DNA from: Sphaerisporangium fuscum
GTDB lineage: Bacteria; Actinomycetota; Actinomycetes; Streptosporangiales; Streptosporangiaceae
Length of the DNA: 64,000 nt
Direction: 5' to 3'
Assembly (NCBI RefSeq): GCF_018531465.1
Contig: NZ_JAHDTF010000026.1
Span: 115,115-179,114 of the forward strand
Shown: one piece after another, positions 1-8,355 of the stretch
How the letters are laid out: each line of letters begins with the position of its first letter
Numbering within the stretch: position 1 is the first letter of the stretch
Program-made: the position numbers and the translations under genes
The notes under the pieces: model-generated
What the model was told of the DNA's origin: nothing
The model's input: only the letters and a program-made list of their open reading frames with translations
Database searches by the model: none

Positions 1-613
1 CTTGCCGCCCGGCGACCAGCCAGAGCAGCGACCAAGCCAGCGCGAGCGCTCCGACAGTGACAAAGCCTGCACGCCAGCCGAATCCGATGATGATCAGAGT
101 CAGCACGGGCGCGAGGGCGATCTTGGCGACGGCGGCGCCCGCGGTGTAGAGCGCTTGAGGCAGCCCGCGCCGCTCGTTGGGGAACCATGAGTACAGCACG
201 GTCATGGACAGCGGGTTGGCCGGTCCTTCCGCGGCTCCGACGACGATCCTGCTCGCGTACAGCATGCCGCCGGTGGCGGCGACGACGGCGGGCACCTGGC
301 CGATCGCCCACAGCAGGCCGCAGACCAGCAGGACCCACCGTGGCGCGATGCGCTGCGCGGCGAAGCTGACGGCGATGCAGGTGAGGCCGAACAGTACGTA
401 GGAGGCGCTGCCCAGAGTGCCGAACCCGGCGGCCGACATGCCGAGTTCAGCGCTCATCGGCTTGGCGACCAGGCCCAGCAGGGCTTTGTCAAGGAACACC
501 ACGACCGAGGAGAGCACCAGGACGGCGGTGATGCCCCAAGCGCGTGCCTTGTGGCGGGGTGATGACGGGGGAAGGGCGGCGCCGTACGGCGCGAGGCTTT
601 CGTTGACTGTCAC
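1..613 (-). CDS. MFS transporter, N-terminal part (runs off window edge)
   Basis: This partial gene starts at a GTG at 611-613, preceded by an AGAAAGG ribosome site, and continues beyond base 1, so about 204 N-terminal residues are visible. After a roughly 30-residue hydrophilic tail, hydrophobic helices begin near residue 34 (AVLVLSSVVVFLDKALLGLV) and alternate with short loops, including an ASRIVVGAAEGPANP helix typical of major facilitator proteins of the organic-anion/sugar-acid symporter branch. It is the last visible gene of a four-gene minus-strand operon behind a divergent LysR gene, so it probably imports the compound the operon degrades. The substrate cannot be read from the sequence. 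Confidence 0.8.
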   Translation of the reverse strand, partial: MTVNESLAPYGAALPPSSPRHKARAWGITAVLVLSSVVVFLDKALLGLVAKPMSAELGMSAAGFGTLGSASYVLFGLTCIAVSFAAQRIAPRWVLLVCGLLWAIGQVPAVVAATGGMLYASRIVVGAAEGPANPLSMTVLYSWFPNERRGLPQALYTAGAAVAKIALAPVLTLIIIGFGWRAGFVTVGALALAWSLLWLVAGRQ

Positions 614-651
614 GGCTGTTGGCTTGCCTTTCTGCGGGGGGTGGAGGGTGA

Positions 652-1464
652 TCAGGGAAGGGCGGCCAGCCATTGCATGAGGGTGTGGTTGATCTCGTCG
701 GGCTGTTCCTGGTGGATGAAGTGGCCCGCGTCAGGGTGCTGCACGATCCGGCTGTGGCCGTCCGGCAGGCACAGCCGCTCCACCTTGGCGCGTTCCGGGT
801 GGCGGTGGAAGGCCAGCACCGGTTGGCGGCGCCTGCGCAGGACGGGTTCGGCTTGGGGACGAAAGCGCAGGCTGCTGGGGCCGAAGGCGCTGTGGCGGAA
901 GGTTTGAGCGCGTAGCCATGACGGTCGTGTCAGGACCTCCAGCAGGTGCCAGGTGCGCAGATGCTCCGGGGTGGCGGGGGTGTGGAAACGGTCGCTGATG
1001 AGGTCCTGTGCGATCTGGTCGGCGTCCGGTCCCTCCAGGTCGTCGGCCAGGCGGGTCATCCACTCCCGCTCACTGGGATCGCCGGCGTAGTCGGGGTCGA
1101 CCAGTGCCAGGGCTTGGACCAGGTCGGGGTGGCGGGTGGCCAGGACGGTGGACACCGAACAGCCCATCGAATGGGCGAGCAGGACGACCGGCGTCAGATC
1201 GGCGTGCCGGATCAGGGCCGCCAGGTCCTCGGCGTGGTCGCCGAGGTCGTAGCCCGATGACGGGGCGCTGGAGCGTCCGTGTCCGCGCAGGTCCACGGCC
1301 ACGGTGCGGTAGTGGGTCCGCAGGGCGGGGATCTGGTGGATCCAACCTTCGGCCGCGCCCCACAGGCCGTGCACGAGGAGCAGGTTGAGCGGCGGACCTG
1401 GGTGGGTGGCGGGCGGATATTCGGCGTAGAACAGGCGCACGCCGCGGCGTTCGAAGTAGGGCAC
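652..1464 (-). CDS. alpha/beta hydrolase
   Basis: A 270-residue alpha/beta-hydrolase-fold enzyme. The start is placed at GTG 1462-1464 because GAAAGAG lies just upstream; longer readings overlap the preceding SDR gene. Visible motifs are the oxyanion HG at about residues 32-33 (LLVHGLWG), the cap-side DLRGHGRS at 58-65, the nucleophile elbow AHSMG with Ser99, and a terminal GHFIHQE carrying the catalytic His near 248. This suggests ester, lactone or C-C hydrolysis. It follows the SDR gene by 25 bases and precedes the transporter gene by 38, so all are probably one catabolic transcript. The substrate is unknown. Confidence 0.85.
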   Translation of the reverse strand: MPYFERRGVRLFYAEYPPATHPGPPLNLLLVHGLWGAAEGWIHQIPALRTHYRTVAVDLRGHGRSSAPSSGYDLGDHAEDLAALIRHADLTPVVLLAHSMGCSVSTVLATRHPDLVQALALVDPDYAGDPSEREWMTRLADDLEGPDADQIAQDLISDRFHTPATPEHLRTWHLLEVLTRPSWLRAQTFRHSAFGPSSLRFRPQAEPVLRRRRQPVLAFHRHPERAKVERLCLPDGHSRIVQHPDAGHFIHQEQPDEINHTLMQWLAALP

Positions 1465-1489
1465 GATTGCTCTTTCGGTACGTTGGTCG

Positions 1490-2248
1490 TCAGGCCGATG
1501 GTGCGAGCTGGGCACCACCGCACACGTGCAGGATCTCGCCGGTGATGAAGGCGGCCCGCTCGCCGGCCAGGAAGGCGACGGCATCGGCCACGTCCTGAGG
1601 GTGGGCCAGCCGGCCGAGCGGGGTCATCGCCAGGTGACGGGCCGCGAACTGCTCGAATTCTTCTTCGGTACGACTTGCCCTGGTCAAGGGGGTCTCCACC
1701 ACACTGGGTGCCACGGCGTTGACCGTGACGCCGAGCGGGCCCAGTTCGACGGCGAGGGTCCGGGTCAGGCCGACCATGGCCGCCTTGGAGGTGACGTACG
1801 CTGTGGGGCCACCTCCTAGCCAGGTGCGGGAGCTCACGTTGACCACGCGGCCCCCGCCATGACGCTGCCACCAGGGCCGCATCGCCTGGCAGAGCAGCAT
1901 CGGCCCGCGCACGTTGACCGCCATCGTCGTGTCCCAGGCGTCGGGGGTCTGCCCGGACAGCGGCAGGCGCGGATTGATGGCGGCGTTGTTGACCAGGCAG
2001 TCCAGACGCCGCCCCGCGCGTTCCAGCCGGGCGATCTGCTCGCGGACCGCATCGGGGTCGCTCACGTCCACCCGGTACCCGGCGGCGTTCGTGCCGCTGG
2101 AGGCCGACAGGCGCCTGGCCGCCTGCGTCACGGCGGCTTCGTCGATGTCGAAGAGTGTCACCGCGAAACCGTCGGCGGCCAGCTGGGCGGCGATGGCCTG
2201 GCCCAGGACGCCCGCCCCTCCGGTGACGATCGCCCCTTTCGCGCTCAC
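1490..2248 (-). CDS. SDR family NAD(P)-dependent oxidoreductase
   Basis: A 252-residue classical short-chain dehydrogenase starting at GTG 2246-2248. It shows the cofactor motif TGGAGVLG (residues 9-16), an Asp following beta-2 (FDID) that favours NAD, the NNAA structural motif at 87-90, active-site Ser139/140, and Tyr151-x3-Lys155 in TAYVTSK. The C-terminal FITGEILHVCGG segment is typical of the family. Its GTG start overlaps the TGA of the upstream isomerase gene by four bases (GTGA), implying translational coupling. It probably oxidises a hydroxyl of a polyol, sugar acid or hydroxy acid in the operon's pathway; the exact substrate cannot be inferred. Confidence 0.9.
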   Translation of the reverse strand: MSAKGAIVTGGAGVLGQAIAAQLAADGFAVTLFDIDEAAVTQAARRLSASSGTNAAGYRVDVSDPDAVREQIARLERAGRRLDCLVNNAAINPRLPLSGQTPDAWDTTMAVNVRGPMLLCQAMRPWWQRHGGGRVVNVSSRTWLGGGPTAYVTSKAAMVGLTRTLAVELGPLGVTVNAVAPSVVETPLTRASRTEEEFEQFAARHLAMTPLGRLAHPQDVADAVAFLAGERAAFITGEILHVCGGAQLAPSA

Positions 2249-3096
2249 GCCCGCTCTCCCGTCGTCGGCTCGAACGTGGCGTGGCCGCGCAGGTAGGCGG
2301 CGTTGAAGGCGAGGGCCTCGTGCGGTGGCCGATCGGTGCTGAAGTCCTCCACCGACACCCACCCGCGGTAGCCGGAGCTTTCGAGCAGCCGCAGGATCGC
2401 GGGCACGTCGAGCACGCCGTCGTTCATCGGCGTCCAGCGATGCCGCCACGGGCCGCCGCCCTCGGCACGTTCGAAGGCGGCGTTCTTGAGGTGCACGTGG
2501 GCCAGGTGCTCGCCAAGGATCTGCAAGGCCAGCCGGGGATCCTCCGACCCCTCCACCACGGTGTTGCCGGGATCGTAGATCACCCCCACCAGGTGCGGAG
2601 GAAGCTCTTTCACGACCTGCTTGGCCAGCGCGGCACTGGGACAGATCGTCCGCTGGTGCATCTCCAGCAGCGCCTGCACGCCGAAGCGGCCGGCCAGCTC
2701 CGCGACCTCGCCGAAGAACGCGATGGCCTGGCCGAGTGCCTGATGGAACCCGCCGTCCGTGGTGGGCGGCGCCCACAGGCGGATCCGCGGCGTGCCCGCC
2801 TCGGCGGCCAAGATCATCAACTGCTCGACCCCCCGCGAGTCGCCGACCTGGACGTAGCCGCTCAGCCCGATGACGGCCAGGCCCACTCGGTCACAGAGCT
2901 TGCGCGCGTGGCGGATGTCGTCTCGTCGCGGGCGCAGGGTGCAGCGGTTGTTACGCAGGAAGTGCGCCGGTCCTTGAGAACCGGTCTCGACGGCGACCCG
3001 CCATTCGATTCCGGCATACCCGGCTGCGGCCGCCGCCTCGGTCGCCTGGTGCGGCGTCAGCTCCGGCAGGCAGGCCGAACATACGCCAAGCCTCAT
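2245..3096 (-). CDS. sugar phosphate isomerase/epimerase-like TIM barrel (AP-endonuclease 2 fold)
   Basis: A 283-residue protein of the xylose-isomerase-like TIM barrel family. ATG 3094-3096 is chosen because GAGGAGC precedes it by about five bases; upstream in-frame codons run into the regulatory region. Recognisable metal-binding strands are ALLEMHQRT (Glu), GVIYDPGNTV (Asp), HVHLKNAAF (His-x-His) and VSVEDFS (Glu), matching the metal site of IolE/IolI/Hyi-type isomerases. It is the first gene of the minus-strand operon and diverges from the LysR gene. Family members isomerise or dehydrate inositol-derived and other keto sugars; which reaction occurs here is not known. Confidence 0.85.
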   Translation of the reverse strand: MRLGVCSACLPELTPHQATEAAAAAGYAGIEWRVAVETGSQGPAHFLRNNRCTLRPRRDDIRHARKLCDRVGLAVIGLSGYVQVGDSRGVEQLMILAAEAGTPRIRLWAPPTTDGGFHQALGQAIAFFGEVAELAGRFGVQALLEMHQRTICPSAALAKQVVKELPPHLVGVIYDPGNTVVEGSEDPRLALQILGEHLAHVHLKNAAFERAEGGGPWRHRWTPMNDGVLDVPAILRLLESSGYRGWVSVEDFSTDRPPHEALAFNAAYLRGHATFEPTTGERA

Positions 3097-3143
3097 CTTG
3101 CTCCTCGAAGAACGCAGCATGGAGAGCTGCTCACTGTTCCGCG

Positions 3144-3156
3144 TCACCATCGGTGA
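3144..3156. promoter_or_regulatory. LysR box (T-N11-A perfect dyad)
   Basis: TCACC-ATC-GGTGA is a perfect inverted repeat with the T-N11-A spacing of LysR-type regulator sites. It lies in the 168-base gap between the divergent isomerase operon (start 3096) and the LysR gene (start 3265). A second overlapping dyad, ACCATC-GGT-GATGGT, occupies 3146-3160. The position suits autorepression and inducer-dependent activation of the operon. Confidence 0.7.
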
Positions 3157-3264
3157 TGGTCGTCGACACCAGTACAGGGCCGAAGACACGCCGCAGTCCA
3201 AGTCCTTCTGAGCACGCGTACTATGTCCCGCAGGTATAGCTCACTCGCCGGGTGAGGAGGGGCC

Positions 3265-4137
3265 GTGGAACTTCGGCACCTGCGCTACTTCGCCGCGGTG
3301 GCGGAGGAGGGCTCGTTCTACCAGGCCGCTCAGCGTCTGCTGGTCTCGCAACCGTCGCTGAGCCGGCAGATCATGGATCTGGAACGGCGGCTCGGCCAGC
3401 GGTTGTTCGAACGCACCTCCCGGGGGGTGCGGCTGACGCCGAGCGGACAGGCGCTGCTGCAGCACGCCCGGCAGATTCTGGGTCTCGCCGCGACCACGCA
3501 GGAGATCGTTTCGGAAGCCGCCCGGGCACGGCAGGTGGTCTCCGTCGGCGTGCCGCCCGCCACACCCGGTTCCTGGCTGTCCTCGGTGGTCGAGGCGGTG
3601 GACACGGTGCTGCCCCACGCCGAGCTGAACTACGTGGAGGCCACGAGCTTCGACCAACTGCGTCTGCTCCACGAGGGCAGGCTCGATCTGTGCTTGGTCC
3701 ATCAGCAGCCGCCCGGCCACTACGCCTCGTGGCTGTTGCGCCGGGAGATCCTCGGGCTGGCGGTGCGGCCCGGCCATCCGCTGGCCGGCGAGCCTGACTA
3801 CCGGATCGGCGATCTGCACGCACTGCGGGTGCTCGTGCACGCCCGTGAACGCGAGCCCGCCCGTGAGAGTGTCACGGCGGCCGTACTGGCCATCGGCGTC
3901 CGGCCGTACTGGCAGTTCGCTCAGTTCACCGAGCACGTCCTGGCCTGCGCGCAGGCGACGCGGTCCGATGCGGCGCTGGTCGCCTCGCACGTCGCCGCGC
4001 TGAAGCTGCCCGGCTGGCGCTGGCGGCCCGTCCAGGAACTACCCCAAGCCGTGATGACGACGTGGCTGGTGTGTCAGCGGCCCACGCGGGCCGTGGTGGA
4101 GGAGGTGGCCGGCGTCCTACGGTCCGTGCCGGCCTGA
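3265..4137 (+). CDS. LysR-family transcriptional regulator
   Basis: A 290-residue LysR-type regulator starting at GTG 3265 with GAGGAGG upstream. The N-terminal winged helix-turn-helix is typical (MELRHLRYFAAVAEEGSF, then QPSLSRQIMDLERRLGQRLF), and the remaining roughly 200 residues form the inducer-binding domain. It is transcribed away from the isomerase/SDR/hydrolase/MFS operon and separated from it by a perfect LysR box, so it very probably controls that operon and itself. The co-inducer is presumably an intermediate of the operon's pathway; this is inferred from context only. Confidence 0.93.
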   Translation: MELRHLRYFAAVAEEGSFYQAAQRLLVSQPSLSRQIMDLERRLGQRLFERTSRGVRLTPSGQALLQHARQILGLAATTQEIVSEAARARQVVSVGVPPATPGSWLSSVVEAVDTVLPHAELNYVEATSFDQLRLLHEGRLDLCLVHQQPPGHYASWLLRREILGLAVRPGHPLAGEPDYRIGDLHALRVLVHAREREPARESVTAAVLAIGVRPYWQFAQFTEHVLACAQATRSDAALVASHVAALKLPGWRWRPVQELPQAVMTTWLVCQRPTRAVVEEVAGVLRSVPA

Positions 4138-4167
4138 CCAGGCGTGATCGTGCCTGTGCTCTGGTGA

Positions 4168-4210
4168 GGCCTACCAGGCCGCACCTGGGTCAGGGCGGCC
4201 TGGTAAGGCC
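4168..4210. terminator. bidirectional stem-loop between convergent genes
   Basis: The arms TACCAGGCCG (4172-4181) and CGGCCTGGTA (4196-4205) pair perfectly; flanking GGCC/GGCC extend the stem with one bulged base. The hairpin sits between the convergent LysR gene (ends 4137) and nitroreductase gene (ends 4214), fitting a shared terminator without a U-tract, as is common in actinomycetes. Confidence 0.65.
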
Positions 4211-4213
4211 CGC

Positions 4214-4861
4214 TCACCAGCGGTCCCAGTGCAGGACCTCCTGGCGCGGGATACGGGGGGCGGGCTTGAAGTCGGTGCCTATGGTGAAGGCCAGCGGGAT
4301 GAACGCCGCCAGCATGACCTCCTCGTACGGCACGCCGAGCACCTTGGCCAGCTCGCGTTCGAGCGGCCCCTGCGCGGTGGTCCACACCGTGCCCAGGCCA
4401 CGCGCCCGGGCGGCCAGCATGAAACTCCATACGGCCGGAAGGATCGAGCCCCACGCCCCCGCCTGGACGGCCACCGAGGCGCGGTCGGTGCGTCCCTCCA
4501 CGCCCGGGATGACGAACGCGGGCACCCGGTGGATGTTGTCGGCCAGGTGGCGCAGGCCGTCGAAGACCCGCTCGGTGGAGCCGGAGTGGTAGTTCATCCG
4601 CCGTACGTCGCGTTCGGTCAGCGGCTGCCCGGTGGCCAGCGGCAGGGCGCGCAGGAAGATGTCGGCCACGGCCCGCCGCTGCTCGGGCTCGGTCACGACC
4701 ATGAAGTGCCAGCGCTGCCGGTTGCGTCCGGTCGGTGCCTGCACGGCCAGGTCCACGCACTCCTCGATCAGCTCACGCGGCACCGGGCGGGTGAGGTCGA
4801 GGCGCTTGCGCACGGCGCGGGTGGTGCTCAGCAGTTCGTCGGGGGTGAGGTTCAGTGTCAT
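4214..4861 (-). CDS. nitroreductase family flavoprotein
   Basis: A 215-residue FMN-dependent nitroreductase-fold protein with a clear GAAGGAG ribosome site before ATG 4861. The N-terminal FMN-phosphate region (RAVRKRLDLTRPVPRELIEECVDLAVQAPTGRNRQRWHF, from about residue 15) and the central AWGSILPAVWSFMLAARARGLGT helix are characteristic. Members transfer electrons from NAD(P)H to nitroaromatics, quinones or flavins. It lies 12 bases behind the MFS exporter gene on the same strand, so the pair looks like a detoxification operon under the divergent MarR regulator. The physiological substrate is unknown. Confidence 0.9.
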   Translation of the reverse strand: MTLNLTPDELLSTTRAVRKRLDLTRPVPRELIEECVDLAVQAPTGRNRQRWHFMVVTEPEQRRAVADIFLRALPLATGQPLTERDVRRMNYHSGSTERVFDGLRHLADNIHRVPAFVIPGVEGRTDRASVAVQAGAWGSILPAVWSFMLAARARGLGTVWTTAQGPLERELAKVLGVPYEEVMLAAFIPLAFTIGTDFKPAPRIPRQEVLHWDRW

Positions 4862-4873
4862 GACGTGTCTCCT

Positions 4874-6235
4874 TCAGGTGGTGGGGGCGGGTACGGGTGT
4901 GGAGCGGCGGGGGCGCAGGCCGAAGGCGGCGGTGAGGGCGCCGAGCAGAGAGAAGCCGCCCGCGACCAGGAAGGCGATCCGGTATCCGGTCAGCGTGGAG
5001 CCGCCGAGCGTCATCATTGCCGCCAGCACCGCCACGCCGATGCCGGCGCCGATCTGGACGGCGGAGGTGATCAGTCCCGAGGCCAGCCCCTGCCGCTCGT
5101 CGGGTAGGCCGGCGACGGCGGCGATGTTGAGACTGGGGAAGGACAGCCCGTTGCCGATGCCGTGCACGACCAGCGCGGGCAGCAGCACGGTGACGTAGTC
5201 GCCGGTGGCCCCGGCCCGCAGGAACAACAGGATGCCCGCGCCCTGGACCAGCATCCCGGCGGCGGCCACCCGCCCCAGGCCGTACCGGTTGATCAGCCTG
5301 CCGGCCAGGTTGGCGGTGATGACGATGGCAAGGCCCATCGGGACGATTCCGAGCCCGGTGGCCAGCGCGGTGTAGCCGAGCACCTGCTGCAGATAGAGGA
5401 CGGCGACGAACTGCCAGCCGATCGTCGCGCACGCCCAGGCCAGCGCCGCGAGGTTGGCGGCGCCCACGGTGCCGGACCTGAACACCTCCAGCGGGACCAG
5501 CGGTGCGGACCGCCGGCGCTCGATGAGGATGAAGGCGCCCAGGAGCAGCACGGCCGTGACACCGGCTGGCCAGTTCCGCTCCGTCAGCGCGAACACCGCC
5601 ATCAGCACGCCGCCGGTGACCGCGAGCGCGCCGGCGGCGTCGAACCCTTCGCGCGCCCCGGGCGGCCGAACGCCGCGTGGCAGCACCGCCGGCGCCGTGG
5701 CCAGCACGAGCAGGGCGATCGGGACCGGCAGGAAGAACACCAGCCGCCAGCTGATCTCGGTCAGCAGGCCGGAGGCGATCAGCCCGGCGGTGTATCCGGT
5801 CGCCCCGGCCAGCGAGTAGACGCCCAGCGCCCGGTTGCGCTGCGGCCCTTCGGCGAAGGTGGTGGTGATGAGCGACAGCGCCGCGGGCGCGGTGAGCGCC
5901 GCCGCCACCCCCTTGATCACCCGGGTGGCCACCAGCGGCCATCCAGCCGACAGGAGCCCCCCGGCCAGGCTCGCCGCCGCGAACACCGCCAGCGAGAGCA
6001 GGAACACCCGCCGGCGGCCGAACAGGTCGGCGATGCGCCCGCCCAGCAGCAGGAAGCCGCCGTAGGCGACCGCGTAGCCGGACATCAGCCACTGCAGGGT
6101 GCTCTCCGGCAGCGACAGATCACGCCCGATGGCGGGCAGGGCCACTCCCATCAACGACAGGTCCATCGAATCCAGGAACACCGCGGCGCACAGCAATGCC
6201 AGGGCCACCTGTTGGCGGCGGTCGGGTCGGGTCAC
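4874..6235 (-). CDS. MFS drug exporter of the DHA2/EmrB-QacA type
   Basis: An efflux-type major facilitator of about 453 residues. The start is probably GTG 6233-6235, which has GGAG seven bases upstream; a TTG at 6260-6262 is less likely because it sits inside a palindromic operator. The protein carries the motif FLDSMDLSLMGVALPAIGRDL, the motif-A loop GGRIADLFGRRRVF and about 14 hydrophobic helices, as in proton-coupled multidrug exporters. It diverges from a MarR gene and precedes a nitroreductase gene, a common layout for resistance to quinone-like or nitroaromatic compounds. Substrate specificity is inferred only. Confidence 0.9.
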   Translation of the reverse strand: MTRPDRRQQVALALLCAAVFLDSMDLSLMGVALPAIGRDLSLPESTLQWLMSGYAVAYGGFLLLGGRIADLFGRRRVFLLSLAVFAAASLAGGLLSAGWPLVATRVIKGVAAALTAPAALSLITTTFAEGPQRNRALGVYSLAGATGYTAGLIASGLLTEISWRLVFFLPVPIALLVLATAPAVLPRGVRPPGAREGFDAAGALAVTGGVLMAVFALTERNWPAGVTAVLLLGAFILIERRRSAPLVPLEVFRSGTVGAANLAALAWACATIGWQFVAVLYLQQVLGYTALATGLGIVPMGLAIVITANLAGRLINRYGLGRVAAAGMLVQGAGILLFLRAGATGDYVTVLLPALVVHGIGNGLSFPSLNIAAVAGLPDERQGLASGLITSAVQIGAGIGVAVLAAMMTLGGSTLTGYRIAFLVAGGFSLLGALTAAFGLRPRRSTPVPAPTT

Positions 6236-6252
6236 GATCACACTCCATCTGC

Positions 6253-6316
6253 TTGTAAACAATTGGCGGACAGACGATCGGGACCGTATGCCTGCAAATC
6301 ATCTTCTGTCAAACAG
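6253..6316. promoter_or_regulatory. candidate MarR operators in divergent promoter region
   Basis: Two short perfect dyads lie in the AT-richer gap between the MFS gene and the MarR gene: TTGT-AA-ACAA at 6253-6262 and CTGT-CAA-ACAG at 6306-6316, with centres about 53 bases apart. Paired palindromes between a MarR gene and its target are the usual arrangement for mutual repression. Binding is inferred, not shown. Confidence 0.5.
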
Positions 6317-6371
6317 TCTGCGGGGAGATGGAGTTGCGGTAGACTGACGGCCGAACGCAACAGGGAGAGTG

Positions 6372-6851
6372 ATGGCGACAACGACCAGAACGACGGACCG
6401 CGGGACGGCGTACTTCCCGCGACTCGCCGCCGAGCGGTTGGACATCGCGCTGTGCCGGGCCTCGGCCGCCGTGGCCCGTGCCGCCGACGTTCATGCCTCC
6501 GGGGAAGGGCTCGGAGTCGGGCAGCACCTCGTGCTCCAGATGCTCGACGCCGTCGGCCCCTGCTCTCAGCAGACGCTCAGCGAGGAACTCCGGATCGACC
6601 GCAGCGTGATGGTCGGCATCTGTGACGACCTGGAGCAGGCGGGTTACGTCCGCAGGGAACGCAACCCCCGCGACCGGCGCTCCTACGCCGTCACCATCAC
6701 CGACTCGGGCCGCCGACGGCTCGCCGAGGCTCAAGCCTTGATCCCGGCCTTCCTCGAGGACACCTTCCAGGTCCTCACCCCCGACGAGCGCGGCCAGTTG
6801 AGCGCGATCCTCGCCAAACTCCTGCAGGCTGAAGTCAGCGGCCCCCGCTGA
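6372..6851 (+). CDS. MarR-family transcriptional regulator
   Basis: A 159-residue MarR-type winged-helix regulator. ATG 6372 is preferred over GTG 6369 because the GGGAGA ribosome site is then properly spaced. The DNA-binding part is clear: GPCSQQTLSEELRIDRSVMVGICDDLEQAGYVRRERNPRDRRSYAVTITDSGRRRL around residues 60-120, with the wing RNPRDRRSY. It is transcribed away from the MFS exporter/nitroreductase operon and two palindromes lie between them, so it probably represses both directions until an aromatic or phenolic ligand binds. Confidence 0.92.
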   Translation: MATTTRTTDRGTAYFPRLAAERLDIALCRASAAVARAADVHASGEGLGVGQHLVLQMLDAVGPCSQQTLSEELRIDRSVMVGICDDLEQAGYVRRERNPRDRRSYAVTITDSGRRRLAEAQALIPAFLEDTFQVLTPDERGQLSAILAKLLQAEVSGPR

Positions 6852-6904
6852 CCCCCCATTTCAGGGGCCCATGCGCAGGATGTGGCGCCCGCGGTCCGAT
6901 CTCG

Positions 6905-7190
6905 TGCTACCCGCCGGGCTCCCAGTGCGCAAGCATCAGCGGATCACCTTCGGTCCGTGGGCGCCGTGCGAGACCGAGCTCCACGTCCGGCAGGGTGGGC
7001 AGGGCGTCCGCGTCGTGGCAGGCCATGTCCGGTTCGAGGTTGGCGGGGATGAGCGCCGCGGCGCCGAGCCCGTACCGCGGCGAGCACACCGACCAGGCTG
7101 TTGCTCTCGAACGCCACCCGCCAGCGCCGATCGGTCCGTTCCAGCGTTTGTGCGCCAGTAGGAGCCGGGGCTGCGCTGTGACGACGATCT
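6905..7190 (-). pseudogene. remnant of a LysR-family regulator (C-terminal ligand domain)
   Basis: Read on the minus strand, this stretch gives typical LysR substrate-binding text: RWRVAFESNSLVGVLAAVRA, then, after a frameshift near 7075-7085, GLGAALIPANLEPDMACHDA and PTLPDVELGLARRPR. No N-terminal helix-turn-helix is present, since the homology begins abruptly near 7190. The two halves are in different frames, so the gene is broken. It abuts an FAD-monooxygenase remnant on the other strand, suggesting an old deletion that fused two decaying genes. Confidence 0.65.
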
Positions 7191-7345
7191 CGGCGAGGTG
7201 ACGGCCAGGACACGCGGCTGGTACGAGCCCGTCCCGGCGCTGCTGGCCGCCACGCCGCCCGAAGTGGTGCTGTGCCACGACATCTCCGACTGGACCCGCT
7301 GCCCTCCTACACCAAGGGCCGCATCGCGCTGCTCGGCGACGCTCG
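7190..7345 (+). pseudogene. remnant of an FAD-dependent monooxygenase
   Basis: On the plus strand the translated text TRGWYEPVPALLAATPPEVVLCHDISDWTR, then in another frame LPSYTKGRIALLGDA, matches the region of PHBH-type FAD monooxygenases just before and including the GD motif (GRVALLGDAAH) that binds the FAD ribose. A frameshift near 7300 separates the two parts. The N-terminal FAD-binding GxGxxG region and the downstream HAMTPNLGQG segment are missing. The following ~200 bases stay open in one frame (to 7554) but do not resemble this family. Confidence 0.6.
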
Positions 7346-7676
7346 ATGTGGTCGACCAGGACCTGCGGCAACGCCAGGAGACGGGGAAGGGGAGGCGCAT
7401 ACTGCTGCTCGGCACCGGCGACCCGCACATCGTGGACTACCTGGCCCTGGCCAAGGAGGTCTTTCCGACCTTCGACGACGAGGTGGAGGCCGAGTCCCCG
7501 CCTGCCGGCGAGGTGCGCGCCAATCGCCTGCGGCTCGAATTCTCCCCTCGGTAAGTTGACGGCGGCCTGTTCCAGCTGTACGGAAGCGCTGAGCGGCCAC
7601 ACCGGTTCTCAACATCCGCCTGGACGCCTGCGATCATCCGGTTCACTCCCACCGCGTCGCGCACCCGAGACAACGG
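7346..7676. other. unassigned stretch after the monooxygenase remnant
   Basis: An open frame to base 7554 encodes LLLGTGDPHIVDYLALAKEV and FPTFDDEVEAESPPAGEVRA, which looks protein-like but belongs to no family I recognise and has no start of its own. The rest up to the TetR stop at 7677 shows nothing. It is probably further decayed coding DNA. Confidence 0.35.
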
Positions 7677-8315
7677 TCACTGTTGACGATCGTGTTCCCT
7701 GATCGCCGCCTCCACCAGGGCGCGGGCGGCCCAGGTCATGGCGTCCTGCTCGGCCTGGGGGTCGAGTCCGCGGACGTCGCGCAGGGCTATCTGCGCCTCC
7801 CAGCCGACCACCATGGTCAACGCGGAGATGAGGCGCTGGTAGGACTGCTCGCTGAGGGTGTCGCGCAGGGGGGCGCAGGCTTTGTCCAGCCATTCGAGCC
7901 GGCGTTGGCTGCGGCGTGGGCCGATGGGCTCAGGGGCGCCGTTCAGGGGCGGGTCGACGGTCAAGCGGATCATGCGGCGTCCCAGGGGTAGCGATTGTGG
8001 CGAGTGCTTCAGGAGCGTCCGGATGAGGGCGTCGACTCGGCCTGCCGGGTCGTCGGCGAGCGCGGGATCGACCAGCGCCGCCTCGACCGGTGGCTCGTTG
8101 AGCGCGCCGGCCGTCGCGTCGATGAGCAGCTGGTCCAGGGCCGGGAAGTACATGTAGATCGTGCGTCGCGACACGTCCGCGGCGGCCGCGATCTCGTCGA
8201 CGGATGGCGTCGCTCCGCCGGCGCTGAGGCGTACCGCCGCATCCACGATCGCCTTGCGGGTGCGGCGGCGCTGCGCCTCCCGGCCGCCGCTGCGGGCTGG
8301 TGTGTCAGTCGTCAT
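7677..8315 (-). CDS. TetR-family transcriptional regulator
   Basis: A 212-residue TetR-type repressor. ATG 8315 is used; an AGGAGG lies about 12 bases upstream, while the GTG at 8348 has no ribosome site. The helix-turn-helix reads RRRTRKAIVDAAVRLSAGG, then SVDEIAAAADVSRRTIYMYFPALDQLL (about residues 17-65), followed by an all-helical ligand domain. It diverges from the NAD(P)-binding reductase gene, and two palindromes plus a promoter for that gene lie in the 169-base gap. The arrangement indicates repression of the reductase and of itself. Confidence 0.92.
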   Translation of the reverse strand: MTTDTPARSGGREAQRRRTRKAIVDAAVRLSAGGATPSVDEIAAAADVSRRTIYMYFPALDQLLIDATAGALNEPPVEAALVDPALADDPAGRVDALIRTLLKHSPQSLPLGRRMIRLTVDPPLNGAPEPIGPRRSQRRLEWLDKACAPLRDTLSEQSYQRLISALTMVVGWEAQIALRDVRGLDPQAEQDAMTWAARALVEAAIREHDRQQ

Positions 8316-8355
8316 CAGGCTGCTGTCCCTCCTCGGTCCGTTGGTCACCGCCGTG

